This document shows, piece by piece, positions 10,430 through 20,894 of a stretch of DNA of 64,000 nucleotides (the first letter of the stretch is position 1; every line of letters begins with the position of its first letter). Below the pieces are notes generated by a model, which had not been told where the DNA came from, did not search any database, and saw nothing but the letters and a program-made list of their open reading frames with translations. Made by a program: the position numbers and the translations under genes. Location of the stretch: contig JAFMSR010000002.1 of assembly GCA_022818135.1 (NCBI GenBank), positions 54,493,016-54,557,015 of the forward strand, given 5' to 3'. This DNA is from Saxidomus purpurata (taxonomy: Eukaryota; Mollusca; Bivalvia; Venerida; Veneridae).

Positions 10430-11040
10430 GCTTTAATATGGGCCAGCTTCACCCATCACGTACTACCCCCGTCTGACACAAAGTCCTTTGGAAGAGGAAC
10501 CGGTCCACCAAACGCCAATAAACTAAAACATAGTTTATACCATTATCAACATACTCTTGTTGTAAACAAATTGTTAACCAAGCCATATAAAATACTGCAA
10601 GACGCTCTTATTGTCTTTACAGATATTGTTCACATTATTCATTTGATACAGATAAATGAAACAAAAGTAATTTAAAAATGGTGTTAAGTACTGTATGTTT
10701 TACTTTCTTTATTTCCACTGAATTTGTCACAGACTCTTTGTTCGTCAACTAGCAAGAATATGTTTCAAAATGTATCAGTTCTTCATAGTAATTCACTAAT
10801 TTATAGTTCTCTTTACATGAATTATTATGAAATGAAGAAAAAACATTATATCATTTTTACACAATTTAGCTCACACAACATATACTTCAGTATTTACAAA
10901 ATTAATGGGAAAACAAATTATCATATTTTAATTATAAACAGTAAATGTAACGGAATGTAATCAGTTACATTTCAAAAGCAATTGTAATTTAATCAGTTAT
11001 ATTAAAAATAAATCAATTACATTGTAACTTAATGGATTAC
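10430..11040. other. AT-rich, no recognisable feature
   Basis: No coding frame with supporting features, no tandem repeat and no inverted repeat that I could support. Confidence 0.4.
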
Positions 11041-11044
11041 CTTT

Positions 11045-11335
11045 AAAGCAATCATGCACAAGTCTGGCATAATCACAAACATTACATTTATGAACACATT
11101 TTTATTTCTGTAAGCTGATCACCATTCTAATCATAAACATCACATTTAAATCATAACTCTACATTCTGTATTCTTATATATCTCCACAGAATACTGCCAT
11201 CTCATTTGCATAATAACAAACATAACATTTAAACAATTTCTCTTCTGTATGTATTATGATATATATATTATACTGTTATCACTTCTGGGATAATCTCAAC
11301 CATCACATTTTAAGGTCCACTGCTAAGACCAAATC
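11045..11335 (-). pseudogene. Decayed zinc-finger relics
   Basis: Three weak 84-bp-spaced remnants of the local finger unit: AATCACAAACATTACATTTA, then AATCATAAACATCACATTTA, then AATAACAAACATAACATTTA, interleaved with CTGTATTCTTATAT and CTGTATGTATTATGATAT. These are the antisense of KCDVCDY and HMRIHT segments. Stops occur in every frame. It is probably an ancient extension or copy of the ZNF-B array lying 2 kb further along. Confidence 0.6.
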
Positions 11336-11471
11336 AATTTTTTTTTAAATCTGGAATTGTAACAGGGAAATACAGTTAGAAATTGCCTTCTTAAGCAGAG
11401 TATTTCCCCGGATCTAACTATATGTAATGAGTCTTTTTGTTCATTAAATAAATCTCTAACAGAATATACAA

Positions 11472-12204
11472 ACAAGAGGGCCATGATGGCCCTTTATCGC
11501 TCACCCGAGTACAACTGCTTTTAACAAAGTTGCTAGAAATCATTGAAATAACCTTCTTTCTGACTAGTGTTAACAAGGTTTTTCCATATTTGGGCTCTGT
11601 GACCTAGTTTTTGACCCAAGATGACCCATATTCGAACTTGAGCTAGAAATCATAGAAACAACCTTTCTGACAAATTTCCAGGATATTTGAGCTGAAAAAT
11701 GTTACCTCCAGAGTATAAACAAGGCTTTTCCATATTTGGGCTGTGTGACCTAGTTTTTGACTCCAGATGACCCATATTGAAACTTGAGCTAGAAATCATA
11801 GAAACAACCTTTCTGACATATTTCCAGGATATTTGGGCTGAAAATGTTACCTCTAATAGTGTTAACAAGGTTTTTCAATATTCAGACTGTGTGACCTAGT
11901 TTTTGACCCCAGGTGACCCATATTAAAATTTGAGCTAAAAATCATAGAAACAACCTTTCTGACAAATTGCCAGGATATTTGGACTGAAACAGTAGCCTCT
12001 AGAGCCTCAACAAGATTTTTCTATTTTTGGGTCATGTGACCTAGTTTTTCATCCGGGATGACCCATATTCGAACATCTTGACCAAGTTTCGTGACAATTG
12101 AGGCAAAAATATGACCACTAGAGTGTTAACAAACTAAGTGTGGACAGTCGACGGACGACGGACATTCATCGATCCCCCTGAGCCAGCTCAGGTGAGCTAA
12201 AAAG
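11472..12204 (+). mobile_element. Tandem-core element, family-1 ends with a different core
   Basis: Opens with ACAAGAGGGCCATGATGGCC and TTTATCGCTCACCCGAG, the same 5' end as the family 1 copies. The core has about four units of about 130 bp: GTGACCTAGTTTTTGACCC, AGATGACCCATATTCGAACT, GAAACAACCTTTCTGACA, TTTCCAGGATATTTGG. It ends GTCGACGGACGACGGACATT, CATCGATC and AGCCAGCTCAGGTGAGCTAA. The family 1 ends thus carry an unrelated core. Confidence 0.7.
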
Positions 12205-13260
12205 TAAAATTTGTCATAAAATGTTGCTTAAAAGTAATTGACCACCTACATAGAGTTAGATCCCTATCAGAAATTTACATTTTATTAACTTTTATAAAAT
12301 TTTGTTATTACTCCCCTTTACATTTGTAGTATGAAAGTATTTAAAACGTTGAGTATTTCTTTTTTTTGTTTCAATATCATTTCTATTTTTACATTTGAAT
12401 TGGATAGATATACAAATATTTTAACATTCTGAACCAAAATGCAAGTTTTAAAACTACGTATGGCTTCTGAATTCATTTATTCCCAATCTATCTTGGGTGT
12501 GCACCCAAGATAGGTAAAGGGAGGTAATAATTTTTCAAACTTGAACTTCTAATGAATTCAATCTAAATATATAATTTTTAATGCAATTATTTCACAAATA
12601 TAATACAATAGGTTTTATATTTATATATTTCCTTAGGCAAAGTATGTGTATCAAGTTTTTACTTATGATAAAATAACTCTACCTTGGTTGGGCAACCAGG
12701 ATAGGGAAATCAAATTTTAAAAATACCTCCAGTGAAAATCTTACTTGAATTAAGTGATAAGTGAACATAAATGAGTATAAATGATCAGATGTTAAAGTTT
12801 CAAACAAATCTGTTACATGGCCAAAATCTGATTACATATAATGTGGTATGTCATATTTTCCCTCTGAGAAGATGCCTAATACAATTCAAGATTTAAAAGA
12901 AAATTTAATTGGTCTTAGTAAGGCCAAATAAAGAGTTTTATTTCTCCCTACCTACCCTCTTGTTTACCCTTGACACTAAACTTTTTATTTGGGGTAAATT
13001 TCAAACTACGTTTTTTTTCATAGGACGATACCTTCTTCATCTTCTAATATAGAAGTAAGTAACATTTAAGTTGCATATCCCTCCTTTAAAAAATAGGGGC
13101 TTATAAAGATAGTGTAGATAGGTCCCGCCATATATGAGATAGTGACAACCATCGCTAACAAAAAAAAAAAAAAAAAACAGAAAAAAAAGATTTGCAACCT
13201 ACCTAGCCTCTTTTTTTGGGAGGGGGGGCAGCAGACCGGAAACCAAACTATTTTTTTTGG
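12205..13260. other. AT-rich non-coding; one short palindrome
   Basis: No gene or element recognised. 12487-12512 contains CTATCTTGGGTG/CACCCAAGATAG, a 12-bp-arm palindrome. Poly-A occurs at about 13160. Confidence 0.4.
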
Positions 13261-13261
13261 C

Positions 13262-13936
13262 TTAATGAACCTTAAAACATTTTCTCTCCTGTATGCATTT
13301 TTATGACTCTTCAAATTATAGCTATCACTATATCACTACATGCATAAGCAACATTTCTCTCCTGTATGTATTATCATAGTCTTCAGTGAACTTCTATGAT
13401 TATATGAAAAATAACAAACATCACAATTGAAGCATTTCTCAACTTTACATATTTTTCATTGTGTCTTCAGTTTACTGTTAGCATTACTCACATAATCACA
13501 CAATACATATAAAGCATGACTCTCATGTATGGTTTCTCATATGTTCCTTCAGATTACTGCTCCGAGTACATGTATAATAATAAACATCACATTGTAAGCA
13601 TTTCTCTCCTGTATGTATTCTCATATGGGTCTTCAGATTACTGCTGTGCGTACACACATAATCACAAACATCACATTTAAAGCATTTATCTCCTGTATGT
13701 ATTCTCATATGGGTCTTCCAATTACTGCTGTGAGTACAGGCATAATCACAAACATCACATAAAAAACATAACACTCCTGGATGTATTCTCATATGAGTCT
13801 TTAGAGGACCGCTCTGATTGCATGCATAATCACAAACATCACATTTAAAGCATAACTCTCCTGTATGTATTCTCATATGAATATTAAGATTACTGCTTTG
13901 AGTACATGCATAATCTCAAACATCACATAAAAAGCA
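13262..13936 (-). pseudogene. ZNF-B, decayed downstream fingers
   Basis: Continues the finger register of ZNF-B past an in-frame TAA (HTGE stop) and a TGA inside the next finger. Four further fingers are intact in frame (about 13610-13876). One has lost its second Cys (CDVYYY) at about 13590, then a stop follows after MRNHT at about 13523. Between 13262 and 13520 only fragments of finger sequence with several stops remain. Decay increases toward the 3' end of the gene. Confidence 0.7.
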
Positions 13937-15052
13937 TTACTCTCCTGTATGTATTCTCATATGAGTCTTTAGAGGACCACTCTGATTACATGCATAATCA
14001 CAAACATCACATTTAAAGTATTTCTCTCCTGTATGTATTCTCATATGAATCTTCAGACTACTGCTTTGAGTACATGCATAATCACAAATATCACATTTAA
14101 AGCATTTCTCGCCTGTATGCATTTTAATATGTCTTTTTAAATGATATCTACAATAACTAGCATAATCGCAATCAGCACATTTGAAGCATTTCTCTCCTGT
14201 ATGTATTCTTATATGATTCTTAAGATTACCACTAACACCACTTGAATAAACACAAAAATCACATTTAAAGCATTTCTCTCCTGTATGTATTCTCATATGG
14301 GTCTTCAGGTTACCGTTCTGAGTACATGCATAATCACAAACATCACATTTAAAGCATTTCTCTCCTGAATGTATTCTCATATGAGTCTTCAGACTACTGC
14401 TTTGAGTACATGCATACTCACAAACATCACATTTAAAGCATTTCTCTCCTGTGTGTATTCTCATATGAGTCTTCAGATTACCGCTCTGAGTAAATGCATA
14501 ATCACAAACATCACATTTAAAGCATTTCTCTCCTGTATGTATTCTCATATGAGTCTTCAGATGACCACTCTGAGTAAATGCATAATCACAAACATCACAT
14601 TTAAAGCATTTCTCTCCTGTATGAATTCTCATATGGGTTTTCAGATTGCCACTCTGAGTACATGCATAATCACAAACATCACATTTAAAGCATTTCTCTC
14701 CTGTATGTATTCTCATATGAGTCTTCAGATTACTGATTTTACTACCTGCATAATCACAAACATCACATTTAAAGCATTTTTCTCCTGTATGTTTTCTCAT
14801 ATGAGTCTTCAGTTCACTGCTGTGATTACATGCATAATTACAAACATTACATTTAAAGCACTTTTCCACTGTATGTATTCTTCTCATATGCCTTTTTAGA
14901 CCACTGATTTGATTAAAGGCATTACCGCAGACATCACATTTGAAGCATTTGTTTCCTGTATATATTCTACTATGTGTCAACACTGTATTTGTATCATTAC
15001 AGACCTGGTAATTCATACCAGCGTTAACGGGCTGTTCTTCTGTCTGATTCAT
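13937..15052 (-). CDS. C2H2 zinc-finger protein (ZNF-B), 12-finger frame
   Basis: A 371-residue frame starts at an ATG in MNQTEEQPVNAGMNY and contains 12 C2H2 fingers of the CFKCDVCDYACTQSxxLKTHMRIH type. Fingers 9 and 10 are more diverged (CVYSSGVSGNLK, CADCDYASYCRYHLK). Linkers are TGEKC rather than TGEKP. Compared with ZNF-A, a net 10-bp loss in the codons after ETRSYV (about 15084) shifts the frame, so the N-terminal region encoded in ZNF-A cannot join this frame directly. Translation may begin at MNQTEEQ, or the copy is a pseudogene. It ends at a TAA exactly at a linker, with further fingers downstream, so the end also looks mutational. Probable nuclear DNA-binding protein if expressed. 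Confidence 0.65.
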   Translation of the reverse strand: MNQTEEQPVNAGMNYQVCNDTNTVLTHSRIYTGNKCFKCDVCGNAFNQISGLKRHMRRIHTVEKCFKCNVCNYACNHSSELKTHMRKHTGEKCFKCDVCDYAGSKISNLKTHMRIHTGEKCFKCDVCDYACTQSGNLKTHMRIHTGEKCFKCDVCDYAFTQSGHLKTHMRIHTGEKCFKCDVCDYAFTQSGNLKTHMRIHTGEKCFKCDVCEYACTQSSSLKTHMRIHSGEKCFKCDVCDYACTQNGNLKTHMRIHTGEKCFKCDFCVYSSGVSGNLKNHIRIHTGEKCFKCADCDYASYCRYHLKRHIKMHTGEKCFKCDICDYACTQSSSLKIHMRIHTGEKYFKCDVCDYACNQSGPLKTHMRIHTGE

Positions 15053-15059
15053 TATACAT

Positions 15060-15425
15060 ATGTTTCTTCAGATCACTTCAACATAACTTCTTGTCTCACA
15101 TTTGTAAAGTGTTTCTCCTTCAGTATTTAGCTTCTTTACACATTGGCTATGTGTTACTGTAGAGGCATTAGCAGTTTCAGTGATATTTTTCTCATACACT
15201 CTGCTTTGTTCTTTGTTTTCTTTTGAACAAGGAATTTGAGACTATTGTCTGTTCTTCCTTCTCTTTTTGTGTACAACTCCCGAGTATTCGTCCTAACTGA
15301 CTCCTCTAGTACCTGTGTATCGCTCTGTGAAAGCTTGTCTTTTCCACGTGTTCTTACAAGATGTCTGACATTGTACACAGTTGTAGTGGAGGCAATCTTA
15401 CAAAACACACACCGATAGCATTCTG
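15060..15425 (-). pseudogene. ZNF-B N-terminal region, frame broken
   Basis: Homologous to 1860-2230. It encodes CYRCVFCKIASTTTVYNVRH and a charged linker, then after a frame change VYEKNITETANASTVTHSQC to KCETRSYVEVI followed by a stop. The stop results from a small deletion relative to ZNF-A. The upstream frame is otherwise well conserved, which suggests that the duplication is fairly recent. Confidence 0.6.
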
Positions 15426-16114
15426 AAAATATGTATCAAAACAATAAATGAAATCCTCAAATACAACTTCCCCTCAGTACTTTTGAATGTATGCTATGGA
15501 CAAGTTATGCTCTGTACAAGATATGTGAGTATTACCGTCATCAAATTCTTTGTAATACATAATAAGAATATTTGAGTAAGTTTCATAATTGTACTTTGTT
15601 AATTAATAATTTAAAAGGTTAATTCAAAATTCAGTTTAAATTATACATTTTGACTTCTGTTACTTTTAGTTGTCAAAGGATTTCTCAAGTCATTTGACAC
15701 ATAAGTCATTTCTGCCATATGTTGTTTTTGTAGTAATTCTCTTTATTCTGAAACAAGGAAATGTATTTACTTTTGAAGACTCTCGTATCAAAGCTTTCGA
15801 TTAGTTAACATCTAAGACATACGGATAACTGAAATAACTTTGATATTTTCTGGTGCTAGCCTATGCTGATGTGTTGTTGTATGCAAACTTAGAAAATACA
15901 GAACAAGAAAATAAATGAAATAGAACTTTACAAACGGACTTTGTGCTTTAATAAAATAACCTGGTCTAAAGGGACCTCACTCTGTGACCAGTAAACTGTA
16001 GGTTGTGCGAGTTTAGCTTTAACCATAGCTAACTGCTAAGCGAGTTCCCCCTTGAAGCGCAAGCCCAGCCGGCAACCCGCGGTCACAGATAACTCAATAA
16101 AGGGAGACAATTAA
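15426..16114. repeat. Duplicated 5' flank of ZNF-B
   Basis: Second copy of about 2225-3095, lacking the roughly 200 bp at 2246-2450. Shares TTGACTTCTGTTACTTTTAG, TGGTGCTAGCCTATGCTGAT and the AAAGGGACCTCACTC block. Non-coding. Confidence 0.75.
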
Positions 16115-16632
16115 AACAAGAGGACTAAAATGACCTTTTATTGCTCACCTGGCTTCCATTGGCTATAATAGATCACTAATAGCACAATGGGAAAATTTTG
16201 ACGTTTGGCTCATGAATTTCCTTTGTATAAGCCTATATTAAAACAAGAGACGGCCAATTTTGACTCAGCGGTCATGATTTGAAAAATCTAGGTAGAGGGT
16301 CAATACATTGTAGCTAATGCCATATGATAAATATTTGAACTTTAGGCCTTGTGGTGTCAGAGAAGAAGATTATTTAAAATTTCCTAAATAAGCCTTCCTG
16401 TTATTGAGAAGATTTTTATAGTTTTTCCTATTTGTTGCCATGGCAACCAGAGTTCTACTTGGAGTGAAATAATTTGAACGATTTGGGTAGAGCTTCATGT
16501 AAGGAACATCCCTGTCAAGTTTCATTAACATTGGCAGAGTGGTTTCAGAGATGTTGTTTGAAGGAAAAGTTAACGGATGTACGATGTACTACGTACGACA
16601 GACAGAATGTGATCCTAATAGCTAGCTCAAAA
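16115..16632 (+). mobile_element. Tandem-core element, family 1, short decayed copy
   Basis: ACAAGAGGACTAAAATGACC and TTATTGCTCACCTGGC at the 5' end, two diverged core units, then the last-unit signature GTTGCCATGGCAACCAGAGT, a degraded ACGGATGTACGATG stretch and a remnant end TAGCTAGCTC. Same position as the copy at 3100, so it was carried in the ZNF duplication. Confidence 0.65.
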
Positions 16633-16639
16633 GTTTCAA

Positions 16640-18420
16640 AATCATTTTTTAGTTAGTTACTTGATTATATTTAATAAATTGTCATTTCAACAATATTGAG
16701 CAACCGTCAAAACTTCTGAAATGTCCATGCAGTGTGCGATATTTGGCCTCAAATTAACATGTATACATACAAGGTTGTAGGTCATTTTTGTACGGGTGAC
16801 CGGTGCTGCATCGTTAAAAATCTACACCAGGACTAAATGGTATTGGGTGACTTTTACCCTTACATCGGTCTTAACTTCAATAAGCAGAAGACAAATTAGA
16901 AAATCTCAAGATGAAAGAAAGTCACACTCAGTTGGAAATGATAGACAATGATAGACATCAATAAAATTCCAAGATAAATATAGAATTTTATACAGAATTA
17001 GATCTTTTTACCTAAAAATGCTCATTGCATACAATTTTTATGAACTTTGCAGGTTGCAGGAGATTTTGACAGCATATTGTGAAAACTTCCGGTGTGCAAA
17101 TAAAATGACCTCATCTATATTTGGGATTAACAAGTTAGACCAGTTACTGATAAAAATTACACCATTTACTGGGTCAGGGAAAATAATATCAATTACTATT
17201 TAAGTCACAGAAATATCAAATTCATTTTATGTGCATACCCTAGTTCTGGCTTCCAAAACTCTAAATGCCGCTATTTTTTTTTTTTCTTCAGGTGCGGCTT
17301 TAGAGTTTTGGATCAGCCCTAATAACAGAACTCGCAAATTTTCATCTCATGTACGTTGAGTAGGGAAAAATGGACATGTTTGGGTCATATATTTATTTAT
17401 TCATCTTTTCAAACCATTTACGATGTTCTTCAACCAAAGTTGACCACAAAAACATCAATTTTCAAACCTATATCATTTTGTTTACATTTACAACGGACAT
17501 TCAAAATGCCTGCTGTCGCAAGATCTCGTATAATGCAATCACACTCATTTTTCATGTAGATCAGAACACTTGATATTTCCCTTTTGTTTAGTGTCTAGAT
17601 GATATAAAGGACGAGTGTAAATATAAAATACCATTTACCACTATGTTTTTTTTATTTCAAAAGAAATTTACTTTTATTTTCGATGCGGAACTAACCCTGA
17701 AAGTGTTCCCACCAAAACACGTGGTCATGTAAATAAATAAGGTAGTGGCTAGAATTACAGTACCGTAACTCAGCCTCCGAGTCTAGAGTTACGGAAGTTC
17801 CGTATCTCTAGCAAAACCTTATGAGGAAATGCTAGAGTTACGAAAGTTTATAAAGGTATGTTTATTGCCTTAACATATGCATGATAATGTGCTGTAAACT
17901 TAAATATTTTACCACTTTCGTGAATAAACAGATCTGTTGTTTATACGACAATTCACAGGCGCCATTTTGGTTATACTTAATGTGTTGCTAATATCGGAAC
18001 TATCATTGTCATGCTGTATACTCTTGCACAGAGTTACGTGTTCTGTTTACAAACAACGTTAGTAGAACAATAGTAAGATAAAGAAAAGAAGAATGTTAGA
18101 ATTCTAAGAGCACGAAGAACGTAAACAAAAAAAAGAAATTAAGATTTATTTTTAAATTTGATAGCTGTACTTTCCATCACAATTAAAATCTTTCTCTTTT
18201 TTTGTCACGATTTTAGTGCCTTCTCGTGGTGTGGCCTAGATGCAGTCGGACAATTAAATACAAAAACAACAAATGGCAACAACATAATTATTTTACTTTA
18301 CTTCTATCATGGTTTGCACAAAATGTGATATAATTGTCCAACTACAATGGAACGCTCAAGTAAAGACAAAGATAACAACGATATTTTCGCCAATGTATAG
18401 ATAATATGTATTACCAAAAT
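16640..18420. other. Non-coding; hairpin and CCGTAACTCTAG repeat
   Basis: No gene seen. 17252-17313 has arms TCCAAAACTCTAAATGCCGC and GCGGCTTTAGAGTTTTGGA around a T-rich loop. 17745-17850 is the inverted copy of the CTTCCGTAACTCTAG repeat at 5495-5590. The rest is AT-rich with no structure that I could support. Confidence 0.45.
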
Positions 18421-18424
18421 GGCG

Positions 18425-18600
18425 GCTATGAATGTTACTGTGAAAAGTACATCGCCCCGAGCTGGATTCGAACTTGGGTCCTCCAGTACCATGGGTGGAC
18501 ACACTACCACGTCGCTATAAAAGCTAGCTCAATGGCAAGGAAGTACAATGTACAAGTGCCGTATTATATCATTATACCTCTACTACATACACCCCCTCCT
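18425..18600 (-). repeat. tRNA-related SINE-like repeat, copy 1
   Basis: On the minus strand, an A-box-like TAGCGACGTGGTAGTGTG and a B-box AAGTTCGAATCC lie about 35 nt apart, the layout of a tRNA-derived pol III promoter. A near-identical direct copy follows at 18775-18920, also flanked by GTGCCGTATTATA(T/C)CATTATACC. The repeat pair could equally be short terminal direct repeats of a small element (TGTTGGGCACCAAATGTAAC lies at the start of copy 2). Confidence 0.5.
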
Positions 18601-18757
18601 TACCAGAATTCGTCCTCGAATTTTTGGAGTATGAATGTCTGTGGGGCGTTCTACGGGTAATATAACTTCTGTGGGGTTCGTTTTGGGGAGGCTGCGTTTT
18701 TGGTACGTGGCATTCCCTGTTTGATATTATTTTTGTTTTTCTAAACACGTGGGTTAT

Positions 18758-18925
18758 TTATGTTGGGCACCAAATGTAACCGTGAAAAGTACATCGCCCC
18801 GAGCTGGATTCAACTCGGGTCCTCCAGTACCCTAGGCGGACACTCGACCACATGGCTATAAAAGCTAGCTCAATGACAGTGCCGTATTATACCATTATAC
18901 CTCTACTACATGAAGTCGCTGCATT
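18758..18925 (-). repeat. tRNA-related SINE-like repeat, copy 2
   Basis: Direct copy of 18425-18600, 345 bp further on. The B-box has lost bases (GAGTTGAATCC) and the A-box region has TAGCCATGTGGTCGAGTG. Preceded by TGTTGGGCACCAAATGTAAC. Confidence 0.5.
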
Positions 18926-19028
18926 TGCCGACAGATCGATTTATTCACTATTACATGTACTTGTGAAATATTAAAGTTTACAATACATTACCATGCATAT
19001 TTAAAGCAACATACATATGCCTTTATAA

Positions 19029-19115
19029 ACTTCCGTAACTCTAGCCAATCCTCTTAGGATTTTCTAGAGATACGAAACTTCCGTAACTCTAGACTTGGCT
19101 AGACACTGCCAATAA
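19029..19115 (+). repeat. CTTCCGTAACTCTAG repeat, third copy
   Basis: CTTCCGTAACTCTAGCC, TTCTAGAGATACGAAACTT, CCGTAACTCTAGACTTGG: same repeat as 5495-5590 and 17745-17850, with short internal inverted repeats. Confidence 0.55.
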
Positions 19116-19439
19116 ATAAACTGTCCCTGTTCAATCGGAACCTTTGCGATTTCCCGCAAAGATCCCTTTCCAAAGGTTCTTAGGAATGGACACGTGACAA
19201 TTGTCAAATCCGCAAGTTGGCAGCCAATTTGTGAAAAATCTGACCTGCTCGAAACTTTTGCTATGTTTACTTTTGCTTTGTTTACTTTAAATAGATAAAA
19301 TTTGATATTCATATTTGGCAAATAAAAAGATTATAGTCTGATTAATAAAACTATTGTCTTCACTCATTTCTCATGACATACTGAAATGTGAGTGTGTCAG
19401 ATTCCCGACGCGATTATTGGTGTGATTTCCCTATGGAGT

Positions 19440-19482
19440 AAGCTTCAGCGTACCCAATCATAAACCAGGTACGCTGAAGTTG
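19440..19482. other. Stem-loop
   Basis: AGCTTCAGCGTACC and GGTACGCTGAAGTT form a stem of about 13 bp around a 13-nt loop. No neighbour explains it. Function unknown. Confidence 0.5.
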
Positions 19483-19802
19483 TTTTAGCTATGCGTACCC
19501 AAGTCTACGTTTGCGTTACTGTAACTATTTTTTATTCTTTTACTTAAGTTTGTTTGCATTTCATGCCTTTCAACCCATCCCCTATATAACCATACTGGTC
19601 AGCGTTTTAGACATGATGATTATGCATGCGTTTTAGACTGCCACTACAGTACAAAAACGCTTATGACAAATTTTATACATAACACTGATTAAGCAGGCTC
19701 GAGAGTTTTGCAAATCTTTATTTATATTTTGTATTATACAGTTTGTTCGAAGTATCCTTGGAAAAATGAAAAGTGTGATATTGCTTTGAGTTTAAATTGA
19801 CC

Positions 19803-19985
19803 GATATCCGAAAAGCGCGTATCCGGAGTACCCTTATACTTTGCCATACACGCGAACCTTTCTCAAATGTATTCAGCATCAATGATGCTATTCGCCGAGA
19901 CATTATCAGCAATAACATTTACACAATAAATACAAGGAGGGCATTACCTGACACAAATATGGAATATTTACGTAAATATTCTTCT
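19803..19985 (+). repeat. Interspersed repeat, second copy of 5587-5770
   Basis: CCGAAAAGCGCGTATCCGGA, GTACCCTTATACTTTGCCAT, CGCGAACCTTTCTCAA, GGGCATTACCTGAC, ATATTTACGTAAATATTC are shared in the same order with 5587-5770. Confidence 0.65.
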
Positions 19986-20890
19986 GTCGTGATAGTTTTT
20001 CATTCTTGTGTATGACTGAATACCGAACATGAGTCATATTCGCGAACATGAGTATTTATTACTTTATTGAAGTGAAATAATACAAGAAAAACTGTGATAC
20101 TACGTATCACAGCAGGCCTTGAAACAAAGCTTTCATGTAAATATTTTGAAATGGGAGATGCAAATTAACTTTACAGACTACAACAGAGACAGAATACATT
20201 TACTGTATATTCTAGGTTCGTGTAAAGCAAACTTCACCTACATTTTTCAACCACGTATTAAATATAGCAAGTATACACTTGATGTAGAGTCAGTGTACCC
20301 GGTTTCGTAAATATTGGTTATATACGTAAAATGGGTTTTTGTCCAACAGAGGCAGAACATGTTCAGAAAACACATATTTAATAGGGTAACATAATTTTTT
20401 GTAGAGGCAGTGCCGTTTGGGGGTCCAAGGTACACCCCTACCCCTGTGATTTCGCACAGGACGCGGTTTCACACATATATGGCCCAAAATGTGCACCTCC
20501 GCGCAGCCCTTTATATCCATACGGACCTCTTTTCTACCTTGTGACCTCTATACTTTATTAGGTGACTGGTGGTGACCAGTGTTACCAAAGACAAATAAGA
20601 GGTGCAAATTTTGAGACCTATCTAGTTTCGCACTCCTTCGATCTAGTTCTATGTAAATTCTGAATAAATAGGTGTTGGTTTTGGCTTGATTTTGTTTTGT
20701 TTTATGGGATTTGGGTAGACTCAGACAAAAATGACATCGGAAGAATCCTGTTTCTATCTATCTTGTAATACTGCCTCACACCTCTCACGAGTATTATGGG
20801 CGGGGTGCACGCCGTGTGTTTATAAAATATAAAACAACTGCAAGATAGTTCTTACAGTTAGGAGAATCAAGATTGTTAAAACTGTTTAAA
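19986..20890. other. Non-coding, nothing recognised
   Basis: Several short frames overlap on both strands but none has similarity to a family that I recognise, and no element ends are visible. Confidence 0.4.
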
Positions 20891-20894
20891 TAAT

